Source: Fuerstiella marisgermanici
Lineage (GTDB): Bacteria; Planctomycetota; Planctomycetia; Planctomycetales; Planctomycetaceae
DNA: 64,000 bases
Assembly: GCF_001983935.1 (NCBI RefSeq)
Contig: NZ_CP017641.1
Coordinates: 744,001-808,000 of the forward strand
Direction of reading: 5' to 3'
Shown piece by piece: positions 53,988-63,426 of the stretch; position 1 is the stretch's first letter, and each line of letters starts with the position of its first letter. The notes under the pieces were generated by a model. It was not told the DNA's origin, made no database searches, and was given only the letters and a program-made list of their open reading frames with translations. The position numbers and the translations under genes were made by a program.

Positions 53988-55604
53988 TTAGTACATTTCC
54001 TCATCGTGATCATGTCCACCCTTTTTGTCAGCTTTCGGAGCTTCCGCAATCAGAGCGTCGCTCGTCAGCAGCAGGGTCGAAACGCTGGCCGCGTTTTGCA
54101 GAGCAGTACGAGTCACTTTGGTTGGGTCAATTACGCCACCCTTGACCATGTCTTCGTACTTGCCTGTTGCCGCGTTGTAGCCGTTGTTTCCAGTTTCGTT
54201 AGAAACCTTTTCACAGACAACAGCTCCGTCAACACCGGCGTTGTCTGCAATCTGAGTCAGCGGAGCTTTGCAGGCGCGAATGATGATGTCGAAACCGACT
54301 TTTTCGTCGTGAGACAACTTTGAAGGTTTGACGCTTGTTGAAGCTCGAAGCAAAGCAACGCCGCCGCCGGGAAGAATTCCTTCTTCAACAGCCGCGCGAG
54401 TTGCGTGCAGAGCGTCTTCAACGCGAGCTTTCTTTTCCTTCATTTCGCTTTCTGTAGCGGCTCCGACGTTAACCTGAGCAACTCCACCAGCGAGCTTCGC
54501 GATTCGTTCTTCCAGCTTTTCGCGATCGTAATCACTGCTGCTGTTTTCCATCTCGCGACGAATTTGCTCGATGCGAGCTGTGATGTCAGCCTTCTTGCCG
54601 CCACCTTCGATGATCGTCGTGTTGTCTTTGTCGACGACGATCTTCTTGGCCTGGCCAAGGTCTGCCAGTTCGATGTTTTCCAGCTTAGTGCCGAGGTCTT
54701 CGAAGATGGCCTGTCCACCAACCATGATAGCGATGTCCTGCAGCATTGCTTTGCGGCGATCGCCGTAGCCTGGAGCTTTCACAGCCGCGATCTTGAAGGT
54801 ACCACGCAGCTTGTTGATAACCAGCGTTGCGAGTGCTTCGCCTTCGACATCTTCTGCAATGATCAGCAGTGGCTTGCCGGAGTTAACGACCTTTTCCAGT
54901 ACTGGAACGAGGTCTTTGATGTTGCTGATCTTCTTTTCGTGAATCAGCACGTAAGCGTCTTCCATCACGCATTCCATGCCTTCGGAATCGGTGACGAAGT
55001 ATGGAGAAAGGTAACCACGATCGAACTGCAAACCTTCGACAACGTCGAAGTTCGTTTCGAGGCTCTTGCCTTCTTCGACGGTGATGACGCCATCTTTGCC
55101 AACGGCTTCCATGGCGTCCGCCAGGATGCTGCCGATTTCCGTGTCGTTGTTTGCCGCCACGCTGCCGACCTGAGCGATCGCTTTTTTGGTCCGGCATTCG
55201 GTTGCCATTCCTTTAAGCTGAGCTGTAATGTCTTCAACCGCTTTGTCCATGCCTCGCTTCATTTCCAGCGGGCTGACACCAGCAACAACAGCCTTCAGGC
55301 CTTCTTTATAGATCGCTTCTGCCATGACAGTGGCGGTCGTTGTGCCGTCACCGGCAACGTCCGACGTCTTGCTGGCCACTTCGCGGACCATGCGGGCACC
55401 CATGTCTTCGAACTTGTCAGTCAGTTCGATTTCACGAGCCACAGTCACACCGTCTTTTGTAACGGTTGGTGAGCCAAAGCTTTTTTCGATAATCACGTTG
55501 CGACCGCGTGGCCCCAATGTGACTTTGACAGCTCGTGCCAGCTTGGAAACGCCACGACGCATGGCTTCCTGAGCTTCCTGATCGAAGGCAATAATTTTCG
55601 ACAT
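53988..55604 (-). CDS. groEL: Chaperonin GroEL (60 kDa)
   Basis: A 538-residue chaperonin. [31 protein letters not shown] and [15 protein letters not shown] are conserved GroEL motifs with the ATP-site Asp residues. It forms the double heptameric ring that folds proteins with GroES. The C-terminus ends [10 protein letters not shown], not the Gly-Gly-Met repeats of E. coli. It follows groES by 157 bases and is followed by a terminator. No CIRCE inverted repeat was found around the operon, so control by HrcA is not supported. Confidence 0.98.
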   Translation of the reverse strand: MSKIIAFDQEAQEAMRRGVSKLARAVKVTLGPRGRNVIIEKSFGSPTVTKDGVTVAREIELTDKFEDMGARMVREVASKTSDVAGDGTTTATVMAEAIYKEGLKAVVAGVSPLEMKRGMDKAVEDITAQLKGMATECRTKKAIAQVGSVAANNDTEIGSILADAMEAVGKDGVITVEEGKSLETNFDVVEGLQFDRGYLSPYFVTDSEGMECVMEDAYVLIHEKKISNIKDLVPVLEKVVNSGKPLLIIAEDVEGEALATLVINKLRGTFKIAAVKAPGYGDRRKAMLQDIAIMVGGQAIFEDLGTKLENIELADLGQAKKIVVDKDNTTIIEGGGKKADITARIEQIRREMENSSSDYDREKLEERIAKLAGGVAQVNVGAATESEMKEKKARVEDALHATRAAVEEGILPGGGVALLRASTSVKPSKLSHDEKVGFDIIIRACKAPLTQIADNAGVDGAVVCEKVSNETGNNGYNAATGKYEDMVKGGVIDPTKVTRTALQNAASVSTLLLTSDALIAEAPKADKKGGHDHDEEMY

Positions 55605-55761
55605 AGTGGGGATTTCTCCGGATTTCGATTGGTGTTAAGAAAAAAGTGTCTCGTGTTTTGTCGATGCCCTTTGTTGACTCGCTGTGCAGTACAAGGACCA
55701 AACCCGGCCAACATGCAGCACTCACGGCAAAGACGCATGACGTTTTTTGACCACTGACTGT

Positions 55762-56073
55762 TTACAGTGTGGCCAGAATGTCGCTTTCGCGAAGCAGCAG
55801 GTAATCGTCATCACCAACGGTGATTTCGTCGCCCGCGTAAGAACTGAAGATGACCTTGTCGCCTTCTTTGACCGTCAAAGCGACTCGTTCACCCTTGTCG
55901 TTGACGTGACCGTCACCGATCGCAATGACTTCACCCTGAGCGGGTTTGTTCTGCGCTGCATCAGGCAGCACAATGCCGCCCGCCGTGGTTTCTTCCGCTT
56001 CGGCTCGCTTAAGAACCACGCGATCACCCAATGGCACAATGCGAGTACCACCGGAAGATGCTTTCTTCGCCAT
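55762..56073 (-). CDS. groES: Co-chaperonin GroES (10 kDa)
   Basis: A 103-residue co-chaperonin. [26 protein letters not shown] includes the mobile loop that binds GroEL, and [14 protein letters not shown] the beta-barrel core. Length is normal with a short basic N-terminal extension ([10 protein letters not shown]). It is the first gene of the groES-groEL pair, with its promoter expected in the 390 bases upstream. Confidence 0.97.
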   Translation of the reverse strand: MAKKASSGGTRIVPLGDRVVLKRAEAEETTAGGIVLPDAAQNKPAQGEVIAIGDGHVNDKGERVALTVKEGDKVIFSSYAGDEITVGDDDYLLLRESDILATL

Positions 56074-56465
56074 TACATTTACTCCTGACCAACAAATTCA
56101 AAATGACACCGCAGGACGGCTGGATTGCCGGTGTGACAATGTCATACGAAAGCCAACTGAACGCCCAGTTGACCCGCCAGTTTCCTCACCAGTGACCGCA
56201 CATTTGACGGTTCGACAGGACAGAAAACGGCTTGCCCAGCTTCACAGGCGAATGGTGTGCCACTCTGTGGCGGTGTGCTGTAAGTCGTTGAGCGGAATGC
56301 ATTTAGGTTATAGTAGTTTTAGGCTGGTGCTCACGTTCTGGCAGGTATCCCGTCCCTGCCCTGCCGTTTTGACAAACCGAAAGAAGCCACTCTGCGGCCG
56401 CCTTCGAAAGCGCCGGCGCCGGAGCGCCGCATTCTTTCGTTGCCATTCGATGGCGACGTGCGGCA
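56074..56465. other. Divergent control region upstream of groES
   Basis: This 392-base gap lies between groES (minus) and the TPR-like gene (plus). I searched by eye for CIRCE (TTAGCACTC/GAGTGCTAA) and found none. A TATAAC-like -10 occurs on the minus strand near 56310, without a clear -35. Confidence 0.4.
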
Positions 56466-57425
56466 GTGATTGATAAACTCCTAAGCACTCTCTCGCTCAC
56501 CGACCGTGGAATTCTGCTGCTTGTTATGCTGTCCATTCGCGCCTTGCGTTATGGCTCTTTGAAAACAGGCAGTCTCGTGTACACGTTCGACTATCTCTTC
56601 TTTATCCGGCCCTGTACGGCACCTCGAGGCGACTGGAAACTAATTCGGAAGCAGCCATACCAGCTTCTGCCGATTGAAGTTCCGTTTGACCTGTGTGGAA
56701 ACCGTCTGCAGCCCGCCGCTGAACTGTTCGCCGAAGGCGAAATCGACGCCGCGCTTAAGTTTGTGCGAATGGTCGCTGTGGCTGAGGCGACTCAACCATG
56801 CCAATTGTGGCCGCTACATCTGGTGGCCGTCATGCTGCTGCTGGAATGCGGCCGCTCCGATGATGCGTGGAACCAGTTGCAACAAGCCTTAGCCGTTCGC
56901 AACGAAACGGAATCACCGGTTGGTCGCTCTGACGCGCAGCAGTCGATTGCGCCCCGGGAATGGTTGGTGATGGCGACTGCGGCGCTTGCGGTGAATGACT
57001 TTGAAGGTGCCGAACGCTATGCGTCTGAATGCGTGGCGATTTTCGATCAGCGTCCGTCGGTGGCTGGCTGCGAACTACTAAGCGATTGCCGAGCCGACGC
57101 GATGACGGTGTTTGCCGCTATCCGTCTTTCACAGCACAAAATTCGAGAAGCAGAAATGCTGCTGCAACTCGCGCATGACGCTTACACGCAGGTCGGCGAT
57201 ATGCAGCAGCTTGCCGTCACATTGGTTCTATTGGCCGATGTGGAGCAGCTTTCAGGCAGCCCGGTTTCTGCCAGCTATCTATTGTCTGAGGCCGATCAGC
57301 TTCTGGCGGAAGAGTGCGACACCTCGCGGCATTTCCGGATCCATGTCATTCGCGAAGCGATCGCCTCAAGGCGGCTGCGGAGAGGTTCATCACTCGCCCG
57401 GCATAACTCTCTCTGCCTTAACTAA
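56466..57425 (+). CDS. TPR-like helical-repeat protein, unknown
   Basis: A 319-residue protein starting at GTG. After a hydrophobic segment, residues about 80-300 form repeated helical pairs with TPR-like Ala/Leu spacing (AAELFAEGEIDAALKFVRMV, AVNDFEGAERYASECVAIF, REAEMLLQLAHDAYTQVGD). TPRs mediate protein contacts; no enzyme domain is present. The 3' end overlaps the convergent symporter gene by eight bases. An ATG at 56526 is an alternative start. Confidence 0.75.
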   Translation: MIDKLLSTLSLTDRGILLLVMLSIRALRYGSLKTGSLVYTFDYLFFIRPCTAPRGDWKLIRKQPYQLLPIEVPFDLCGNRLQPAAELFAEGEIDAALKFVRMVAVAEATQPCQLWPLHLVAVMLLLECGRSDDAWNQLQQALAVRNETESPVGRSDAQQSIAPREWLVMATAALAVNDFEGAERYASECVAIFDQRPSVAGCELLSDCRADAMTVFAAIRLSQHKIREAEMLLQLAHDAYTQVGDMQQLAVTLVLLADVEQLSGSPVSASYLLSEADQLLAEECDTSRHFRIHVIREAIASRRLRRGSSLARHNSLCLN

Positions 57426-58890
57426 CAGACTTTGCCGGCAGGAAGATAGCGACCACCTGACCGACAGCAAATGTCGTTATCGATCCGATAAACGCCAGCC
57501 ACGGCCATGCGATATTCCAGTCGTAACTCGGCAACACGAACTGGATCGCCAGCAGCGTGGCGAGACCAAACCCAGCCCCGATCAGAGCCGACGCCTGTCC
57601 GGCTCGTGTTGTAAGAACGCCCAGCGAAAACACGCCCAGCAGCAGTCCGGCCGAATAGCCAGCGATGGTCAGCGCGCTTCTTACCACGGTCGCATCCAGA
57701 TTGATGGCCCACATGCCGATGCCTACTTGAATCAACCCGAACGCCACTGTCAGGCCTCGCGTTGAGTTCAGCTGGGTGCGTGGTCCGGGCGGTTGCTTGA
57801 ACGTCGGCAGGCAGAAGTCGTTCCAGAATGCGGACGCCGACGCGTTGAGTGAACTGGAAAGAGTCGACATTGCGGCCGACAAAATTGCAGCCAGCATCAG
57901 GCCAATCAGTCCCGTGTTTTTCGGAAAGTGATGCACAATGAAATCAGCGAACACCTGATCCGCTTCGCCTGGAGCAACATTGCCGGATTGAGAATAAAAG
58001 CACGCCAATTCGACGCCGATAAACAGGAACAGAGCAAACTGAAACAGCACCACCAGCGAACTCAGGAACACGGCTCGCCCGGCTTCCCGTTCGCTGCGAG
58101 CACTCAGGTAGCGTTGCACCATCATGTGGTCGGTTCCGTGAGTTCCGATCGTCAGAAACGCTCCGCCAATCAGTCCGGCCCAGATGTTGTACGGATCGGA
58201 AAGCGTGAATTGGAATTCGAAAATTCGATCCTTGCCGGTGGCCTGAGCGAATTCACTTAGTTCCGTCCATCCGCCGGGAATGTTGTTCGCAATGATAAAG
58301 ACGGACGCTGCTCCGCCGAGCATGTAGATCACAAACTGAATGCAGTCGTTCCACACGACGGATCTTAGCCCGCCGAATACGGTGTAGATGATCGTGATGA
58401 TTCCCATCACCAGCACACACACTTCAAAGGGCCAGCCGAGTAGCGTGTGAACGACCAGTCCGGCCAGAAACAGCCGCAATCCGTCGCCCAGGTTTCTAGT
58501 CACCAAAAACAGCAGCGACGCCGCGATTCTTGTGGCGCCGCCAAATCGTTTTTCCAACACCTGATAGGCGGTGAAAAGCTTGCCCTGAAAGTACAACGGC
58601 AGAAACACGCGGACAACAATGCCTCGGCCCAACACGTAGCCCATTGCGATTTGAATCCACCGCATGCCTACTTCGCCGTAGGCTGCTCCTGGAATGCTAA
58701 GAACGGTGGCCGTGCTGGTTTCTGTTGCGACAATCGATCCCAAAATCGCCCACCAGGGCAGAGATCGGCCGCCCAGAAGATAGGATTCTGCGTCGTTGTT
58801 TTTTCGTCCAGACCAAAACCCGATCACGATCGCTGCCAGCAGCAGCGAGATCATGACGGCAGCGTCGATGTTTCCAAGATTTGCAATCAC
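57418..58890 (-). CDS. Sodium:solute symporter (SSS family)
   Basis: A 490-residue permease with about 13 helices. NIDAAVMISLLLAAIVIG is the typical first helix; LGGRSLPWWAILGSIVATETSTATVLSIPG, YTVFGGLRSVVWND and GLMLAAILSAAMSTLSSSLNASAS are SSS hallmarks, the last containing Na+-site Ser residues. GTG at 58890 is chosen as it gives the family's first helix; ATG at 58854 is possible, and the far upstream part crosses a tandem duplication. It is divergent from the murQ operon, so uptake of an amino sugar is a reasonable guess but not shown. Confidence 0.9.
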   Translation of the reverse strand: MIANLGNIDAAVMISLLLAAIVIGFWSGRKNNDAESYLLGGRSLPWWAILGSIVATETSTATVLSIPGAAYGEVGMRWIQIAMGYVLGRGIVVRVFLPLYFQGKLFTAYQVLEKRFGGATRIAASLLFLVTRNLGDGLRLFLAGLVVHTLLGWPFEVCVLVMGIITIIYTVFGGLRSVVWNDCIQFVIYMLGGAASVFIIANNIPGGWTELSEFAQATGKDRIFEFQFTLSDPYNIWAGLIGGAFLTIGTHGTDHMMVQRYLSARSEREAGRAVFLSSLVVLFQFALFLFIGVELACFYSQSGNVAPGEADQVFADFIVHHFPKNTGLIGLMLAAILSAAMSTLSSSLNASASAFWNDFCLPTFKQPPGPRTQLNSTRGLTVAFGLIQVGIGMWAINLDATVVRSALTIAGYSAGLLLGVFSLGVLTTRAGQASALIGAGFGLATLLAIQFVLPSYDWNIAWPWLAFIGSITTFAVGQVVAIFLPAKSVS

Positions 58891-58981
58891 AGGACAGGCA
58901 CTTGTTGCGATAGAAGGTATTGCGGTGCAGGAAAAACGGAGTCGGCGAGTTGTAATCGGTCGGCCCGTAAACCGATACTCC

Positions 58982-59049
58982 ACCGTCTGAATTGCAGCGT
59001 GCGGTTGCAAAGCTTACCGTCTGAATTGCAGCGTGCGGTTGCAAAGCTT
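58982..59049. repeat. Perfect 34-bp tandem duplication
   Basis: Two identical adjacent 34-base units, 58982-59015 and 59016-59049, each beginning ACCGTCTGAATTGCAGCG and ending GCAAAGCTT. They lie upstream of the symporter start. Confidence 0.95.
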
Positions 59050-59070
59050 CGAGCACCGTGCGATTTTCTA

Positions 59071-59142
59071 AACCACGGAAGACACAGAATACACGGAAGT
59101 CGACCCCGTCATCTTTCCGCGTATTCTGTGTCTTCTGTGGTT
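59071..59142. repeat. Dispersed inverted-repeat element, copy 2
   Basis: The 28-base left arm starting AACCACGGAAGACACAGAAT is repeated in inverse at 59115-59142 with only two mismatches. The ends match copy 1 at 30004-30063. It sits in the control region between the symporter and murQ. Confidence 0.85.
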
Positions 59143-59174
59143 AAATTGAACTCACTTCATAAAACACCCGCTCA

Positions 59175-60110
59175 ATGCCTGCCGCCTCGCCGAACATCGA
59201 CCTCAATCGCCTGACGACCGAAGCCGTTAATCCGGCTTCCGCAAAAATCGACACGTTGTCGCCGCTGGAGATTGTGCGGCTGATGAATGCCGAGGACATG
59301 ACGGTGCCTCAAGCGGTCGCTCGCGAAGAGGCGTCGATTGCGCAGGCCATCGAAGTGATCACCGAACGTATTCGAAGTGGCGGGCGACTGATTTATATCG
59401 GTGCCGGTACATCCGGTCGGCTGGGGGTTCTGGATGCGTCTGAATGTCCGCCGACGTTTAGCACACCGCCGGAGATGGTGGTGGGCCTGATTGCTGGTGG
59501 CGATTCTGCGTTGCGAAAAGCGGCCGAAGGTGTCGAAGATCACCCGGAAGCTGCCGTCGAAGATCTACAGAAAATTCAGCTTAACGAGAAGGATGTGTTG
59601 GTCGGAATTGCGGCCAGCGGTCGCACCCCGTATGTCATCGGAGGTCTGGAATTCGCACGCCGCGTCGGTGCGTTTGCGATCGGATTTTCGTGTAACGAAT
59701 CTTCGCCACTCGTCGACGTTTCTGACTTGATGATCACACCGGTCGTAGGGCCCGAGATCATTACGGGGTCGACTCGCATGAAATCCGGCACAGCAACGAA
59801 GCTTGTTTTGAACATGCTCACCACGGGCACAATGGTGCAGCTTGGCAAGACGTTCGGCAACCTGATGGTCGATCTGCGTGCCAGCAATACGAAGCTGGTC
59901 GCTCGCACCCGTCGGTTGGTGATTCAGTTGACCGGTGTTTCTGAAGAACGTGCCGAAGAAGTGCTGCAGGCCTGTGACGGCGAACTGAAAACGGCTGTCG
60001 TGGTGCTGAAGAGCAACGTTGATCCGGCCGCTGCGCGAGCCATCCTTCGTGAATGCGGCCAACAGCTGCGACCGGCCATCGACGGCACAGCGGAAAGCTG
60101 TAACGCGTGA
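59175..60110 (+). CDS. murQ: N-acetylmuramic acid 6-phosphate etherase
   Basis: A 311-residue enzyme that splits the lactyl ether of MurNAc-6-phosphate to give GlcNAc-6-phosphate and D-lactate during cell-wall recycling. IYIGAGTSGRLGVLDASECPPTF is the SIS sugar-phosphate site and signature. GIAASGRTPYVIGGLEFA and EIITGSTRMKSGTATKL follow, with the catalytic Glu residues expected here. Length is normal. Its stop overlaps the GTG of the next kinase gene by four bases. Confidence 0.96.
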   Translation: MPAASPNIDLNRLTTEAVNPASAKIDTLSPLEIVRLMNAEDMTVPQAVAREEASIAQAIEVITERIRSGGRLIYIGAGTSGRLGVLDASECPPTFSTPPEMVVGLIAGGDSALRKAAEGVEDHPEAAVEDLQKIQLNEKDVLVGIAASGRTPYVIGGLEFARRVGAFAIGFSCNESSPLVDVSDLMITPVVGPEIITGSTRMKSGTATKLVLNMLTTGTMVQLGKTFGNLMVDLRASNTKLVARTRRLVIQLTGVSEERAEEVLQACDGELKTAVVVLKSNVDPAAARAILRECGQQLRPAIDGTAESCNA

Positions 60111-61072
60111 CGGCTTCTCATGACAACCTGGTCATTGGAGTGGACGCGGGCGGCACGAAAACCACGGCGTGGATTGCTCCACTGGACGCGCCCCCCGGCG
60201 ATGAACCAGCGTGTGCGAAGCCTCTTGCCGTGGGGGCGGCGAGTGGCGGAAACATGCGTGCCATCGGGTTTGAAGCGGCAGCCACCGCGGTGCGTGAAGC
60301 GATTGATTCCGCGTTTGCGGCGGCTGGATTGTCGGTTCAACCTGTTGCGGGATTCTGTCTTTCGGCCGCTGGAGCAGGTCGCAGCGCTGAACAGCAACAA
60401 TGGCAACAGTGGGCCGAAGTGCAGCAGGTTGCGAGTCAGGTTCTGGTGACCGGCGACGCCGAACCGATTCTGGCGGCGGCCTCAGCCGACAACGTTGGCA
60501 TCGCTCTGATCAGCGGGACGGGCTCACTCGCGTGGGCACGCAATTTCGCTGGCGAAATTCAACGCGCCGGCGGGTGGGGCTATCTGTTCGGGGACGAAGG
60601 CAGCGGTTACGCGATTTCAATTGCAGGCTTAAAAGCGGCCGCGCGAGCGATCGACGGTCGCGGTGAACAAACGGCACTCGTGTCCGCCTGGCTGGACCGA
60701 TTGGGCGTGAGTATCGGTACCGACCTGATCGAAGCCGTTTATGGTTCGCAGTTGTCTCGCGCGGCGATCGCAGCACACGCAGACGTGGTGTTCGATGTCG
60801 CGGATGCGGGCGACGAAGTGGCCATTCAAATTACTTCCGATGCGGCGCGAGATCTGGCGGAAATGGTAAAGCGCCTGGCGCAGCGGCCCGGCTTCTTGCA
60901 CGATGATTTCGCGCTCGGCATGGCTGGGGGAGTTCTTGTGAAACAGCCAAAGTTTCGAATTCAAGTGGCGGACTTAGCTGGCGTCGAACCTGGCCGCGTG
61001 AAGTTGGTTGAAGCCCCGGTTGCGGGCGCCGTTGCTCTTGCCAGAGGCTTGGCAGCAGGTTCGCGCCGATGA
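60107..61072 (+). CDS. BadF/BcrA-type ATPase, N-acetylglucosamine (or MurNAc) kinase
   Basis: A 321-residue ASKHA-fold kinase. IGVDAGGTKTTAWIA is the phosphate-1 motif, TGDAEPILAAAS and ISGTGSLAWARN the phosphate-2 and connecting motifs, and GWGYLFGDEGSGYAI the signature of the GlcNAc-kinase-like group. It would phosphorylate an amino sugar, which suits its place directly after murQ. GTG start overlaps the murQ stop; its own stop overlaps the PfkB gene's ATG. Which sugar is used cannot be told. Confidence 0.9.
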   Translation: MTASHDNLVIGVDAGGTKTTAWIAPLDAPPGDEPACAKPLAVGAASGGNMRAIGFEAAATAVREAIDSAFAAAGLSVQPVAGFCLSAAGAGRSAEQQQWQQWAEVQQVASQVLVTGDAEPILAAASADNVGIALISGTGSLAWARNFAGEIQRAGGWGYLFGDEGSGYAISIAGLKAAARAIDGRGEQTALVSAWLDRLGVSIGTDLIEAVYGSQLSRAAIAAHADVVFDVADAGDEVAIQITSDAARDLAEMVKRLAQRPGFLHDDFALGMAGGVLVKQPKFRIQVADLAGVEPGRVKLVEAPVAGAVALARGLAAGSRR

Positions 61073-61935
61073 CGGTGTTAGGCATAGGCACGGTCGTCGT
61101 CGATCACGTGGTGGAACTGTCTGGTTTTCCTGAGGCGGACACGAAGGCAGCGGCCGTTCACCATTGGCGGCAGCTTGGCGGCCCGGTCCCGGTTGCACTG
61201 TCGACGGCTGCGTTCTACGGATCGCAGTGTCATTTTCTGGGACGCTGGGCCAACGACGATCATGGTCGGCTGATTGAACGCACGCTCGTGGAACGGCAGA
61301 TCGTCTTCGAACAACCGGCAGCCGAATCGCATTGGTCGACCGGGTTCGCTCACGTTTGGGGCGACACAACAACCGGGTCGCGCACGATTGCGTTTTCTCG
61401 CGGTGAATTTCCGGTGCCGGACGAAGCGGACATCGACGAGGCAGTGTTGGCAAACTGCCGCTTGCTGCATCTGGACGGCTGGGCAATCGGCGCGGCGTTG
61501 AAGGCGGCGACGATTGTCAAACGGAATGGTGGGCGAGTCGTGTTGGATGCCGGTTCGGTTAAGCCGGGGCTGAAGGATCTGTTGCCGTTGGTGGACGTGT
61601 TGATTGCTTCTGCCCTGTTTCGCAGAAGTCATTTCGGCACTGAGACTGTCGCCGCGACGGATATGCGAGGCCTTGTGCGTGGCAGCGTTATCGCGACCGA
61701 TGGAGCGAACGGAGCGTCCTGGATTACACCGGACGAAATCCTTCACGAACCCGCGTTGGCGATCACGGCGGTGGATACCAACGGAGCGGGCGACATCTTC
61801 AGTGGCAGCGTTCTGCACGGACTGGATCGCAACTGGTCTCGCGGAAAGATCCTGAAATTCGCAAACCGAGTTGCGGGGCACGCTTGCACTCAGCGAGGCA
61901 ACGATTCCTGGCCTGCAGATGCAGCAGATTCATGA
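61069..61935 (+). CDS. PfkB/ribokinase-family sugar kinase
   Basis: A 288-residue kinase. GIGTVVVDHVVEL and LGGPVPVALSTAAFYG form the sugar-binding N-terminus. DTNGAGDIFSG contains the catalytic Asp and the anion hole (GAGD). It begins in a four-base ATGA overlap with the previous gene, so it is translationally coupled to murQ and the BadF-type kinase. The sugar could be an amino sugar, fructose or ribose derivative. It closes the three-gene operon. Confidence 0.92.
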   Translation: MTVLGIGTVVVDHVVELSGFPEADTKAAAVHHWRQLGGPVPVALSTAAFYGSQCHFLGRWANDDHGRLIERTLVERQIVFEQPAAESHWSTGFAHVWGDTTTGSRTIAFSRGEFPVPDEADIDEAVLANCRLLHLDGWAIGAALKAATIVKRNGGRVVLDAGSVKPGLKDLLPLVDVLIASALFRRSHFGTETVAATDMRGLVRGSVIATDGANGASWITPDEILHEPALAITAVDTNGAGDIFSGSVLHGLDRNWSRGKILKFANRVAGHACTQRGNDSWPADAADS

Positions 61936-62076
61936 TGCGGTCGCTTCGCGTTGCTGACGCGGTGGAATCCCTGGTGTTGAGCTGCAGCGGGGTTTAGAAT
62001 TTCCTGCTACGGAGCAGTCGCTCATAGCCAGCAATGGAACTTTCGATCTCACACTTCCCCTGACGAATTGTCTGCG

Positions 62077-63165
62077 ATGATTATTCAATGCGAAGCCTGC
62101 TCGAAGAAATTGAAGGTTCCGGACTCATCTGCAGGCAAGAAAGCCAAGTGCCCCGGCTGCGGCGAAGTCATCTATATTGGTTCGCCAGCAGCGAGCCCCG
62201 ATGCGGCGCCCAAAAAGCGGCGTGCGGCTGGAGGTGGCAACGCCGAAAGACGGTCTGCTGACCGGCCAACCGCCAGAAAGCGGCGGTCGCAGTCAGGTGC
62301 TGGTGAAGGCGGCGAGTCGCGTCGTCGATCGGCGTCCGGTCAGCAGGGCGCACCGCGTCGACCGAAACGGCGCCCAGCACGCCAGCGACCTGTTGAGCCC
62401 GATCCATACGATGATGACTTGTTCGACGATCTTCCGTACGGCGACGACGATGTCGTCGAGGACTACGACGAGCTCGACAATCCGTATGCTGCTCCGAAAG
62501 CGACTGGGCGAGCCAAAAAGAGATCATCTGGAAAGCGGTCTTCTGAGGGACTTCGGACCGTCGGAAAAGGCCTGATTCTTCAGGGGTCCTGTGTGATTGC
62601 GATAATCGTGCTATTTGTCCTTCTGTTGTTCGCAGTGGCGGCCACCAGAAATACACCGGCTGCCCTGACGGTGGTCAACGGCTTTCGAGTACTACTGTAC
62701 ATCGTGACAGCTGCGATGGTGGTGAGCGAATTCATGTGCCTGGCGGCTCCGGCTGAATCGGGCACCAAGGCGCTGATTTATGGTGCTGTTGCTGGGACCG
62801 TCCTGAGTACCGCCAATCAGATTTATACTCAGTTTTTGGGGCCGCCGCCGTTTGTTCTGCAGATCGTCGCCAGCCTGGCCGTTCTTGCGCGAGCCATCCT
62901 GTTTCCGCTGTTTCTGCGTTCGATTGCGAGTTACGCTGGGTACCACAATCATGCGAAGAGTGCGTTGACTATCATCATCGGGTTGCCAACGAGTGCGGTA
63001 CTGGTTTTCGCGGTCGCCCTGGCAATGCCTGGCTTGAGGGGGGCTGGAGCCATTTTTGCCATGATGGCGGTGCTATTGCTTCTGGCGGCCAGTGTCGCCA
63101 TGTTAGTCTTCGCGGTAATGTACGTATTCCTGCTGTTTCGCTTGGGGCGAGACCTTCGACGGTAG
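62077..63165 (+). CDS. Zinc-ribbon membrane protein, unknown
   Basis: A 362-residue protein. Residues 1-30 form a zinc ribbon with two CxxC pairs (CEACSKKLKV and CPGCGEVIYI) spaced like the MJ0042 type. Residues about 45-165 are Arg/Lys/Ser-rich and then acidic. Five or so hydrophobic helices follow to the C-terminus (from VIAIIVLFVLLLFAVAA). A TTG at 62068 is in frame, but the ATG at 62077 is more likely. It is a paralogue in layout of the protein at 63427. The role is not known. Confidence 0.8.
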   Translation: MIIQCEACSKKLKVPDSSAGKKAKCPGCGEVIYIGSPAASPDAAPKKRRAAGGGNAERRSADRPTARKRRSQSGAGEGGESRRRSASGQQGAPRRPKRRPARQRPVEPDPYDDDLFDDLPYGDDDVVEDYDELDNPYAAPKATGRAKKRSSGKRSSEGLRTVGKGLILQGSCVIAIIVLFVLLLFAVAATRNTPAALTVVNGFRVLLYIVTAAMVVSEFMCLAAPAESGTKALIYGAVAGTVLSTANQIYTQFLGPPPFVLQIVASLAVLARAILFPLFLRSIASYAGYHNHAKSALTIIIGLPTSAVLVFAVALAMPGLRGAGAIFAMMAVLLLLAASVAMLVFAVMYVFLLFRLGRDLRR

Positions 63166-63426
63166 AAGAATCTCTCAAACCTGTTGCCGAATTTTGTGAC
63201 TCAAATGGTCGCTATGGATTTCGGCGGCGGTTCAGGTCCGAACGCAGCGTGGCCATGCCGATAGTCTGCGAAGGCAATCGCACGTAACATGACGGCCGGA
63301 AATACGCAGATAAATTTGGCGCAGGATGCACACGCCCACGAACTCAAAAAAACAAATCACACTAAGCCAAGCGTCGATCACAGACAGCCTGCGACCAACT
63401 AAGCTAGCGAGAACCGGAATCACATC

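Noticed and set aside
54405-55472. Long open frame (355 codons) on the plus strand
   Set aside because: It lies exactly opposite groEL and reflects that gene's codon bias; no domain is present.
55605-55761. Possible CIRCE half site (GCAGCACTC) between groES and groEL
   Set aside because: The matching inverted half GAGTGCTAA is absent at the required spacing.
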